From: Pseudomonadota bacterium
Lineage (GTDB): Bacteria; Pseudomonadota; Alphaproteobacteria; Rhizobiales; Beijerinckiaceae
Assembly (NCBI GenBank): GCA_023386155.1
Contig: JAEWKH010000047.1
Coordinates: 1 to 9,080 of the forward strand
Direction of reading: 5' to 3'
DNA length: 9,080 nucleotides
Made by a program: the position numbers and the translations under genes. How positions within the stretch are numbered: position 1 is the first letter of the stretch; every line of letters starts with the position of its first letter. The notes beneath the pieces are model-generated. The model had not been told where the DNA came from. It ran no database searches and saw only the letters and a list, made by a program, of their open reading frames with translations. Shown in pieces: positions 1-8,748 of this stretch.

Positions 1-187
1 GCAGTGCCTTGGCCAGGGCTCGGGTGGCGATCCCGGTCCCCGCAGCCACTTCCAGAATGCGCCCCTGCGTGACGTCGCTCAGCCGCGCCGCCATGTCCTG
101 CGCGTAGGGCTCGAAGAGGAGCGAACCGAGATACTGCTCGTAGATGATCGGAATGGAACCCGCAAAGGTGGCATCGGTGGCGCTCAT
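1..187 (-). CDS. SAM-dependent methyltransferase, N-terminal part (cut by window edge)
   Basis: The minus strand reads 62 codons from ATG at 187-185 to the left edge without a stop. The protein begins MSATDATFAGSIP. At residues 45-58 it contains LEVAAGTGIATRAL, which matches motif I (the E-x-G-x-G SAM-binding loop) of class I methyltransferases. The preceding segment IYEQYLGSLLFEPYAQDMA resembles the N-terminal helix of UbiE/Methyltransf_25-type small-molecule methyltransferases. The start is supported by a GGAGGGG ribosome-binding site a few bases upstream. The gene is divergent from the nitronate monooxygenase-like gene, with 158 bases between the two starts. The substrate cannot be told, because the acceptor-binding part lies outside the window. 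Confidence 0.85.
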   Translation of the reverse strand, partial: MSATDATFAGSIPIIYEQYLGSLLFEPYAQDMAARLSDVTQGRILEVAAGTGIATRALAKAL

Positions 188-345
188 CGTCCCCTCCACC
201 GTGAGAGTGAGAAATCATCGCGCCGATGGGCGAGGGGGGCAAGAGGCTCAAAAGGGGTGTCGCGCTGGGCGATCCCGAATGGCGTTCTCATTTCACCGAT
301 CATGCTTTAGCACTCAAGTCTTCCCACGCAGGAAAGGCAGACGCC

Positions 346-1422
346 ATGTGGAACGATCGGCGCATTCTCGACCTCTTCGGAATCGAGCTCCCCATCATCC
401 AGGCACCCATGGCCGGAGCCAACCTGTCCGACATGGTCATCGCCGTCTCGGAGGCGGGAGGCCTGGGGTCGCTGCCCTGCGCCCTGCTGAGCCCCGAGAA
501 GGCCAGGGAGGAACTGTCCAGGATCCGGCAGAAGACCGCGAAGCCCATTGCGGTCAACTTCTTCTGCCACCGGGCCCCCGTTGCCGACGCGCAGCGCGAG
601 GCAGCGTGGAAGCGGCGCCTGAGGGCCTATTACCTGGAGCTCGGGCTCGACCCGGACATGCCGACGCCGCCCACGGCGCGGGCGCCCTTCGACGAGACGT
701 TCCTGGGCCTCGTGGAAGAGTTCAGGCCCGAGGTCGTGAGCTTCCATTTCGGATTGCCGCATCAGGACCTGCTGAGGCGCGTGAAGGACGCAGGCGCCAA
801 GGTCCTGTCCTCGGCGACGACGGTCGACGAGGCGCGCTGGCTCGAAGGCGAGGGGTGCGACGCGATCATTGCGCAGGGCTTCGAAGCGGGCGGCCATCGC
901 GGGATTTTCCTGACCGACGACATTGCGACCCAGGTCGGCACCATGGCGCTGGTCCCGCAGGTGGCCGATGCGGTCGCGGTTCCGGTCGTCGCCGCGGGCG
1001 GGATCGCCGATGCGCGCGGCATCGCCGCGGCCTTCGCCCTCGGCGCATCGGCCGTGCAGATCGGGACGGCCTACCTGTTCACGCCGGAAGCCACGATCTC
1101 CCCGGTCCACAGGCAGGCGCTGAAGGGCGCCGATGCCGAAAGGACGGCCCTGACGAACCTCTTCACCGGCCGCCCGGCCCGCGGCATCGTCAACCGGGTC
1201 ATGCGCGAGGTCGGACCCGTCTCCGACCTGGCCCCGGCCTTCCCGCTCGCAGGCGGCGCGCTCGCCCCCCTGCGCCAGAGATCCGAACCCCTCGGCTCGG
1301 GAGATTTCATGTCCCTCTGGTCGGGCCAGGCCGCCCGCCTGTGCCGCGAGATGTCCGCGGGCGAGCTGACGAAGACGTTGGCGCGGGAGGCGTTGGAGAG
1401 GCTGGGAGTGCGCTCGGCCTGA
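346..1422 (+). CDS. Nitronate monooxygenase-like FMN oxidoreductase
   Basis: A 358-residue protein of the NMO/2-nitropropane dioxygenase family: FMN-dependent TIM-barrel enzymes that oxidise alkyl nitronates, or in some branches act as NAD(P)H:quinone reductases or enoyl reductases. Visible motifs are IIQAPMAG (17-24, FMN phosphate side), SFHFG (132-136, with the His that is catalytic in class I NMOs), GFEAGGHRG (178-186) and VVAAGGIADARG (214-225), followed by GASAVQIGTAYL. These four match the motif set described for class I NMOs. The length fits the family. The reading frame is open upstream to an ATG at 226, but the start at 346 is preferred: AGGAAAGG lies 8-9 bases before it, the protein then begins MWNDRRILDLFGIELP as family members do, and the extra 40 residues look non-conserved. 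It is probably cytosolic, as no signal peptide is visible. The physiological substrate is inferred only by family; propionate 3-nitronate detoxification is one known role. Confidence 0.9.
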   Translation: MWNDRRILDLFGIELPIIQAPMAGANLSDMVIAVSEAGGLGSLPCALLSPEKAREELSRIRQKTAKPIAVNFFCHRAPVADAQREAAWKRRLRAYYLELGLDPDMPTPPTARAPFDETFLGLVEEFRPEVVSFHFGLPHQDLLRRVKDAGAKVLSSATTVDEARWLEGEGCDAIIAQGFEAGGHRGIFLTDDIATQVGTMALVPQVADAVAVPVVAAGGIADARGIAAAFALGASAVQIGTAYLFTPEATISPVHRQALKGADAERTALTNLFTGRPARGIVNRVMREVGPVSDLAPAFPLAGGALAPLRQRSEPLGSGDFMSLWSGQAARLCREMSAGELTKTLAREALERLGVRSA

Positions 1423-1527
1423 GAAAAGTGCCTTAGGTAGCCATCGACACAACACCTTACGAGATGCTGCTCGCTAATGGGGGTAGGGATCTTCGCTCAG
1501 GCCGGAAGAGGGAAGCACCTAGGGTTT

Positions 1528-1551
1528 CCGCGCCAGTTCGCACTGGCGCGG
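1528..1551. terminator. Strong hairpin between converging genes, probable terminator
   Basis: A perfect 10-bp inverted repeat, CCGCGCCAGT / ACTGGCGCGG, with the four-base loop TCGC. It lies about 105 bases after the nitronate monooxygenase stop and just before the end of the opposing SEC-C remnant, so it could stop transcription from both sides. The flanks are only mildly T-rich (GTGTCTTAGT on the plus strand, AAACCC on the other), so it lacks the classic U run. The stem is seen directly; its function is inferred. Confidence 0.6.
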
Positions 1552-1562
1552 TGTCTTAGTCT

Positions 1563-1804
1563 CTAAAAGTAATAGTCTCGGTCGGAGCCGTCATATTGGC
1601 CGCTTTGCATGCAGCACTTCTTGAAACCGGCGGCCCGAGCCGCATAGGCAAGGGTCGTTGCGCCCGAGCTTCTCCATCAGTTCCACATCGCCATGGACGA
1701 TCCGGACGCCGCGCTTGACGCGGGTCTCGGACGGGAAGGATTTGCGGCGTTTGCTCGTGACCTCAAAAGCAGGGGAGGTCGAAGGCGTTACGGATCTTTG
1801 GCAT
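1563..1804 (-). pseudogene. SEC-C zinc-motif small protein, split by two +1 frame breaks
   Basis: Read on the minus strand from ATG at 1804, three pieces in successive frames make one 79-residue protein. MPKIRNAFDLPCF ends at a TGA directly after a TTTT run (1765-1768). A middle part contains KRGVRIVHGDVELMEKLGR and NDPCLCGSGRRF. A third part in another frame reads KKCCMQSGQYDGSDRDYYF and then TAG. The CxC...KKCC arrangement is the SEC-C zinc-binding motif known from the SecA C-terminus and many small proteins. Dropping one base near 1766 and one base (G at 1623) restores a single frame of exactly 80 codons with the stop. The start is supported by AAGGAGG five bases before ATG 1804. An earlier ATG (1809) abuts that site with no spacing and gives a non-family N-terminus. 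The gene follows uvrA on the same strand. It is most simply a decayed gene or a pair of sequence errors; a frameshifted but expressed gene is possible. The role of the family is unclear. Confidence 0.7.
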
Positions 1805-1821
1805 GGCATCCTCCTTCGGCT

Positions 1822-1844
1822 ACAGCGTCGATGACCGACGCCGT
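1822..1844. other. Hairpin between uvrA and the SEC-C remnant
   Basis: An inverted repeat, ACAGCGTCG / CGACGCCGT, with the five-base loop ATGAC; one of the nine pairs becomes G-U in RNA. It is downstream of the uvrA stop and just upstream of the ribosome-binding site of the SEC-C remnant. There is no U run, so it may be a weak terminator, a 3'-end stabilising stem, or nothing. The rest of the 110 bases between uvrA and the remnant shows no recognisable feature. Confidence 0.35.
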
Positions 1845-1914
1845 CAGTGTCTAGCCGGGAACTGCGATGCTGGGAGTCATCTAAAAGCAACAATGTCTCA
1901 TATTCTGCGTCATC

Positions 1915-4902
<2,988 letters not shown>

Positions 4903-5010
4903 TGCCCGCAAGCCTTTTGAGGAAATCCAGCCGCTCAGGGCCGGTCCCCGCATATGTGATGCCTCGCCCGCCGGCGCAATGCGGCGGATGATTCCAGGTG
5001 TTTGATCCTA

Positions 5011-5025
5011 GAACAAAGAGGGTAC
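5011..5025. promoter_or_regulatory. LexA (SOS) box-like sequence upstream of uvrA
   Basis: The plus strand reads GAAC-AAAGAGG-GTAC (minus strand GTAC-N7-GTTC). The alphaproteobacterial LexA box is known as the direct repeat GTTC-N7-GTTC (GAAC-N7-GAAC). This site matches seven of the eight defining bases with the correct seven-base spacing. It lies 109 bases upstream of the uvrA start. On the minus strand it directly abuts TAGGAT (5010-5005), a possible -10 hexamer, with TTGCCC (5034-5029) 18 bases further up as a possible -35. LexA bound there would cover the promoter spacer. The match is seen; the binding and the promoter are inferred. Confidence 0.5.
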
Positions 5026-5063
5026 GCCGGGCAAGCGGGGCCGTGAGCCTTATCGGCAAGAGA

Positions 5064-5088
5064 AAAGGCCCGCCGGTGGCGGGCCTTT
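5064..5088 (-). terminator. Intrinsic terminator of RTX-A
   Basis: A perfect 11-bp inverted repeat, AAAGGCCCGCC / GGCGGGCCTTT, around GGT. Read on the minus strand it continues as TTTTCTCTT, giving a GC-rich stem followed by a U-rich run. It starts 27 bases after the RTX-A stop, the right place to end that transcript before the uvrA promoter region. Confidence 0.85.
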
Positions 5089-5114
5089 GGAGCATTCGTC
5101 GGCGGAGGATGGGC

Positions 5115-6668
5115 TCACATCACGATAATGAAGTCCGAGGCCTTGATGACGGCCTTGTTGGCCAGGGTTGTCACGAGCTGGAGATCGTAATTCTGCCCCG
5201 TTCCGTCGGCATCGAAATAAAGCTTGCCGTCGTCCGTGTCGTAGAAGAACTGCGCCAGTGTCGTGGCAGGCTTCGGATCGGTCCCGACAACGAGGAGGTT
5301 GTTGGGATCGAAGGTCGGGGTGACATATTTGCGCAAGTTGTAATCGTAGTACTGAAAGTTGCTGGCATAGACGAGGAAGTAATCCTTGCCCGAAAAGTCC
5401 GCTATGGTGCTCCCCGACGATTCCGACAGGGTAAACTGGTCGTCGCCCGCGCCGCCGACGAGGGTGACGTTGCCGTATCCGCTCAGCTTGTCGTCGCCGT
5501 TGCCGCCGTTGACGGTGATTCCATCGGCCGAATCGGTGTCGCTGTACTGGCTCGCCGTAAGGGTGTCATTACCGGAGCCGCCATTGACCACGCCAGCCTT
5601 GCCGCTTGCGTAGATCGTGTCATTGCTTTTCGATCCCGTGATCACGCTCCCGGCATCCATGCCATAGATAGAGACCGAAACCTTCTCGAACTGCCCGGCC
5701 TGGATACCTTTATGGCCGATATCGGTGGCCTTTTTGCCTGTGGCCTTCGAGAAATCGAGCGAGAAAACCGTATAGTCGGACGTCTCTGAGCCCCCTTCAA
5801 TGCTGAGCCTGAGCGTATCCGTGCCCTTGCCGCCCAGGGCATAGTCTCCATCGCCAACCCAGATGATATCGTTGCCGTCGCCGCCCAGGAGCGTATCGTT
5901 GGTCGGTGTCGGCGGTTTGGTGGGATCTATGATGATGGGCACATCACGGCCGTCGAGGGTGTCGTTGCCGGCCCCGCCGGACAGATAGTCGCTGCCAGCC
6001 CCGCCATAAAGCCAGTCGTCGCCCTTGCCTCCATCCAGCCGGTCGTTGCCTTCATCCCCGGACAGGTTATCGTCGTCCGCTCCTCCATAGAGCTTGTCAT
6101 TGCCTTCGCCGCCGTAGAGGTAGTCATTGCCCTTGCCGCCGTCGAGACGATCATCGCCCTCGTTCCCGGACAGGTTATCGTCGTCCTCCCCGCCATAGAG
6201 CTTGTCGTTGCCTTCGCCGCCGGAGAGGGTGTCACGGCCCTTGCCGCCGTCGAGACGATCATTGCCCTCGTCCGCGGACAAGAAATCGTCGTCCTCCCCG
6301 CCATAGAGCTTGTCATTGCCCTCGCCGCCTTGGAGATTGTCCCGACCTGCATCGCCGTAGAGACTGTCGTTGCCATTGTCGCCGTAAAGGCTATCCCTGC
6401 CGTCCCCTCCATAGAGTTTGTCGTTTCCGTCACCGCCGGTGAGATAGTCTTTCCCCTTGCCGCCCAGTGCCTTGTCCGAACCCGCGCCGCCAAGAATATC
6501 ATCGTCGCCGTCGCCGCCGGACAGGTTGTCGTTGCCATCGGCCCCGTAGATGTAGTCGTCGCCGGCGCGGCCGTCGAAAACGTCCTTGAACTTCGAGCCG
6601 AAGAAAGAATCGTCCAGGGCGGTTCCCTTGAGGGCTTTCCGCTTCTTCGTGATGCGATAGGTAGTCAT
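5115..6668 (-). CDS. RTX-A: beta-roll calcium-binding protein, probable type I secretion substrate
   Basis: A 517-residue RTX protein. Residues 33-239 are 23 uninterrupted nonapeptides of the GGxGxDxLx type, which fold into a parallel beta-roll that binds calcium between turns. A Pro-rich linker (about 240-258, IIIDPTKPPTPTND) follows, then looser RTX blocks around 259-285 (LLGGDGNDII), 344-372 and 386-412. The C-terminus reads LYFDADGTG (483-491) and ends SDFIIVM. A short acidic-then-hydrophobic end is typical of uncleaved type I secretion signals. There is no Sec signal peptide, no membrane segment and no cysteine. No enzymatic domain is recognised; the protein may be a structural, adhesive or surface-layer-like exoprotein. 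The start at 6668 (MTTYRITKKR) has GGAGG five bases upstream; an in-frame ATG at 6701 has no ribosome-binding site. The gene is divergent from RTX-B and shares its head motif, its tail and an upstream DNA element. No ABC/MFP exporter genes are nearby, so export would need a transporter encoded elsewhere. Confidence 0.88.
   Translation of the reverse strand: MTTYRITKKRKALKGTALDDSFFGSKFKDVFDGRAGDDYIYGADGNDNLSGGDGDDDILGGAGSDKALGGKGKDYLTGGDGNDKLYGGDGRDSLYGDNGNDSLYGDAGRDNLQGGEGNDKLYGGEDDDFLSADEGNDRLDGGKGRDTLSGGEGNDKLYGGEDDDNLSGNEGDDRLDGGKGNDYLYGGEGNDKLYGGADDDNLSGDEGNDRLDGGKGDDWLYGGAGSDYLSGGAGNDTLDGRDVPIIIDPTKPPTPTNDTLLGGDGNDIIWVGDGDYALGGKGTDTLRLSIEGGSETSDYTVFSLDFSKATGKKATDIGHKGIQAGQFEKVSVSIYGMDAGSVITGSKSNDTIYASGKAGVVNGGSGNDTLTASQYSDTDSADGITVNGGNGDDKLSGYGNVTLVGGAGDDQFTLSESSGSTIADFSGKDYFLVYASNFQYYDYNLRKYVTPTFDPNNLLVVGTDPKPATTLAQFFYDTDDGKLYFDADGTGQNYDLQLVTTLANKAVIKASDFIIVM
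5952..6572 (-). repeat. Tandem RTX nonapeptide-coding region (23 x 27 bp)
   Basis: Twenty-three consecutive 27-bp units encode nonapeptides with no break in phase, from GRAGDDYIY to GGAGNDTLD. Most carry Gly at positions 1 and 4, Asp at 6 and an aliphatic residue at 8. Units of the GGEDDDFLS type have Asp instead of Gly at position 4. The region makes up 40 % of RTX-A and is expected to form the main calcium-binding beta-roll. Confidence 0.9.
6006..6329 (-). repeat. Three copies of a 108-bp higher-order repeat inside RTX-A
   Basis: Three adjacent 108-bp blocks (6329-6222, 6221-6114, 6113-6006) each encode four nonapeptides in the same order: GGEGNDKLY, a GG(E/A)DDD(F/N)LS type, an (A/G)(D/N)EG(N/D)DRLD type, and a GGKGxDxLx type. 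The anchor CCATAGAGCTTGTC recurs at exactly 108-base spacing (6194, 6302 and 6086 as first C). DNA similarity between copies is visibly high, which points to recent segmental duplication rather than old nonapeptide drift. Confidence 0.88.
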
Positions 6669-6700
6669 GCGTTCCTCCAGAATACGGGAGGTAAATGACA

Positions 6701-6714
6701 TGTTATTTTATTTC
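6701..6714 (-). promoter_or_regulatory. AT-rich element upstream of RTX-A (mirrored copy)
   Basis: Minus strand GAAATAAAATAACA, ending 32 bases before the RTX-A start. It is identical to the element before RTX-B. The embedded TAAAAT fits a -10 hexamer in five of six bases and would give a leader of about 30 bases. Adjacent on the far side is a dyad, CAATTC-T-GAATTG (6718-6730). It could be a promoter core or an operator shared by both genes. Confidence 0.55.
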
Positions 6715-6948
6715 TTTCAATTCTGAATTGGCGATCGGGAGGAATTTTTCCCGGCTGAGGTGGGAGGCTTCCCAAGAGGCCGGCAGAAGCAATCCGATCC
6801 AGACGGCCTTTCTCCTAGGAAAGGGCTGCGGATGATCCCTCATGTCGTCCGGAATAAGAGGCCATATGGAGCACTCACCGAGTGCCTGGACGTGAAATGC
6901 TCGGGCAACCCTGCGAATTCGCCCGCTCCCCATGAAGGATGAGAAGTC

Positions 6949-6970
6949 CAATGTGCGTTTCGGCACATTG
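6949..6970. promoter_or_regulatory. 22-bp dyad in the RTX divergent region, operator-like
   Basis: A perfect 8-bp inverted repeat, CAATGTGC / GCACATTG, separated by GTTTCG. The half-site spacing suits a dimeric helix-turn-helix regulator, and it could also form an RNA hairpin. It sits 57 bases upstream of the AT-rich element of RTX-B. No regulator gene lies in the window. Confidence 0.45.
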
Positions 6971-7026
6971 TTGCAAGATCTCTTGTCCGGCCCCTTGCCG
7001 AACGGCCGAGCTTATCTAGGTCAATT

Positions 7027-7040
7027 GAAATAAAATAACA
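7027..7040 (+). promoter_or_regulatory. AT-rich element upstream of RTX-B (mirrored copy)
   Basis: Plus strand GAAATAAAATAACA, ending 38 bases before the RTX-B start. It overlaps the small palindrome TCAATTGA (7021-7028), so AATTGA precedes the AT-rich part as AATTGAAA does at the RTX-A copy. The shared order and similar distance to each start support a common control element. Confidence 0.55.
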
Positions 7041-7078
7041 AATCAAGTGAGACGGGGGCCCAAGCAAAGGGCTGCACG

Positions 7079-8725
7079 ATGACATCGCCAATCGCATGGG
7101 GAGCGATCTTCCCCGTCAATTCCACTATAACGGGATCCCAATTTCTTCCTCAGATTGCGGCGCTGAAGGATGGCTCCTTCGTGGCAGTCTGGACCGATAT
7201 TAGCCAAACCGGGGCAGATACGAGCGGTATGGCTGTCCGAGGACAATTGTTCAATGCCGATGGCAGCAAGAAGGGGGGCGAGTTCCTGGTCAACACGACC
7301 ACGCTAGGATCGCAGGGATTGTCCGATGTGACGGTTTTGAATGATGGCCGCTTCGTCGTGGCGTGGTTTGGCGATGACGGATATGTATGGGCCCGTGCCT
7401 ATCAGGCGAACGGAACGGCCATCGGCAACGACTTCAGGGTGAGCTCGACCCAAAATGATGGTTATGCAATTTCAGCGCTGACGAGTGGCGGCTTCGCCGT
7501 TTCCTATGCCGGCGATGGCGGCAAAACGTACATCCAGAGCTTCGATGCCAATCTGCAGAAGAGCGGTGCCGAAGTGGTGACCGAGCGCAGTTCCGGCCAC
7601 ATGCAGCTCGTTGGACTGCAAGGTCAATATATCAACTGCATCGAAACCCTCAGCGGAAAAATTCGTGGCGAGATCCGGAACAACGACGGCAGTGCCGGCT
7701 CGACAGGCTTTGACATCTCGACGGGTACAGACAACTACAATCCTACCGCAGCAAAGCTTGTTGATGGCCGCATCGTCGTGATTTGGGAGCACCTGACTTA
7801 CTCCGAGGCCGGTCATGAAATTTGGACGGTCAAAGGCCAGATCCTGAACGCCAACGGCACAAAGAGCGGCGGCGAGCTGTTGCTGAGCGCGCCCGGGCTG
7901 GTCTCATGCCAAGATGTTTGTGTCACGGCTCTTGCGGATGGCGGGTTCGCCGTGGGGTATGTGGACAGACATGATGAAAATTCCTCCGATATTCACGTTG
8001 CCACCTTCAATAGCAGGATGGCCCGCGTCACTGACACGATCCTGAGCCAGACTTCCGGAGGATTCGGAGGCACATTGGATATCGCGGCATTGGCCGATGG
8101 GCGTCTCGCGGTGACGTGGCATACCGAGAGCAGCACCTGGGACGGTTACGACTTCGGCATCCAGGGCCAGATCGTGGATCTGCGCCAGTCGGGCGTGAAC
8201 CTTACGGGCACGGCGGCCGACGACCGTTACTACGGCTCCAAGTTCAACGATGCGATAAGGGGTGAGGCGGGCAACGACAGGCTCTTCGGCGACGGAGGCA
8301 ACGATGTCCTCGCGGGCGGTCTCGGCAAAGACGTGCTCTTCGGCCGCGAGGGCAAGGACACGCTCACCGGCGGCAAAGGCTCCGACGCCTTCGTGTTCGA
8401 CACCGCTCCGATGGTGGGCAGGGTCAAGCATTTCGACCGGATTACCGACTTCAACGGCCGGGCCGACAAGATCTACCTGGACGACGCCATCTTCAAGGGG
8501 CTGAGCAGGAAGGTGGGCTCGCTCGACGCGCCCGTGAAGATCGACCGGAAGGCGTTCTGGAAGGGCAACGCGGCCCACGACAAGAACGACCGCATCGTCG
8601 TGAAGTCCTCGGGCAATGTCCTCTACGACGCGGATGGCTCGGGCAAGGGCAAGGCGGTGGTGATCGCCAAGATCGACAAGCATGCCGTGAGACATGTGGA
8701 TGCCGGCGACTTCCTTCTCATCTGA
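7079..8725 (+). CDS. RTX-B: beta-propeller-like repeats fused to an RTX secretion module
   Basis: A 548-residue protein. Residues about 22-371 contain seven repeats with the pattern xLxDGxFVVxW ... GQxFNADGxxxGxEFxVN: strongest at 24-71, 81-123, 225-272 and 332-370, weaker at 129-168, 174-214 and 281-323. This is the arrangement expected of a seven-bladed beta-propeller. Residues 376-390 (LTGTAADDRYYGSKF) open an RTX block with five nonapeptides (395-439), followed by a serralysin-C-like stretch (SDAFVFDT ... DRITDFNGRADKIYL). The C-terminus has VLYDADGSGKGKAV and ends AGDFLLI, like many type I secretion substrates. There is no Sec signal. Three cysteines occur (187, 277, 281), which is uncommon in RTX exoproteins. 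The start is supported by AAAGGG seven bases upstream. No catalytic motif is recognised; a binding or adhesion role is an inference. A terminator follows closely, so the gene is probably transcribed alone. Confidence 0.87.
   Translation: MTSPIAWGAIFPVNSTITGSQFLPQIAALKDGSFVAVWTDISQTGADTSGMAVRGQLFNADGSKKGGEFLVNTTTLGSQGLSDVTVLNDGRFVVAWFGDDGYVWARAYQANGTAIGNDFRVSSTQNDGYAISALTSGGFAVSYAGDGGKTYIQSFDANLQKSGAEVVTERSSGHMQLVGLQGQYINCIETLSGKIRGEIRNNDGSAGSTGFDISTGTDNYNPTAAKLVDGRIVVIWEHLTYSEAGHEIWTVKGQILNANGTKSGGELLLSAPGLVSCQDVCVTALADGGFAVGYVDRHDENSSDIHVATFNSRMARVTDTILSQTSGGFGGTLDIAALADGRLAVTWHTESSTWDGYDFGIQGQIVDLRQSGVNLTGTAADDRYYGSKFNDAIRGEAGNDRLFGDGGNDVLAGGLGKDVLFGREGKDTLTGGKGSDAFVFDTAPMVGRVKHFDRITDFNGRADKIYLDDAIFKGLSRKVGSLDAPVKIDRKAFWKGNAAHDKNDRIVVKSSGNVLYDADGSGKGKAVVIAKIDKHAVRHVDAGDFLLI
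8261..8395 (+). repeat. RTX nonapeptide block of RTX-B (5 units)
   Basis: Five consecutive 27-bp units encode GEAGNDRLF, GDGGNDVLA, GGLGKDVLF, GREGKDTLT and GGKGSDAFV. This is a short calcium-binding beta-roll preceding the C-terminal secretion region, much shorter than the 23-unit array in RTX-A. Confidence 0.88.
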
Positions 8726-8748
8726 GCGCCGCGCCATACCCTGCCGGA

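Larger units (their letters stand above)
6669..7078. promoter_or_regulatory. Divergent control region between RTX-A and RTX-B
   Basis: This 410-bp region lies between two divergent starts and is more AT-rich at both ends than the neighbouring genes. It holds the mirrored 14-bp element near each gene and a run of dyads: 6736-6753 (CGGGA/TCCCG), 6761-6774 (TGGGA/TCCCA), 6807-6824 (CCTTTC/GAAAGG), 6871-6885 (GCACTC/GAGTGC) and 6949-6970. No tRNA or known riboswitch is recognised. An unproven 33-codon reading frame (6932-7033) lies on the plus strand. No convincing -35 hexamer was found at 17-18 bases from the TAAAAT within either copy of the AT-rich element. Confidence 0.6.

Noticed and set aside
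226..345. Upstream ATG at 226 as the start of the nitronate monooxygenase
   Set aside because: The added 40 residues are not family-like, and the ATG at 346 has a better ribosome-binding site and gives the normal N-terminus.
307..1455. A 382-codon open frame opposite the nitronate monooxygenase gene, and a 430-codon frame overlapping it on the same strand
   Set aside because: Both are Arg/Gly/Ala-rich products of GC-biased codon positions and carry no motif, whereas the chosen frame holds all four NMO motifs.
5952..6572. The regular 27-bp periodicity as a CRISPR array or intergenic satellite
   Set aside because: The repeats stay in frame and encode canonical RTX nonapeptides inside one gene with a good start; there are no unique spacers.
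6703..6966. An 87-codon minus-strand frame and a 60-codon plus-strand frame in the RTX divergent region
   Set aside because: Neither has a ribosome-binding site or recognisable motif, and they overlap the mirrored control element and dyads. The region reads better as regulatory DNA.
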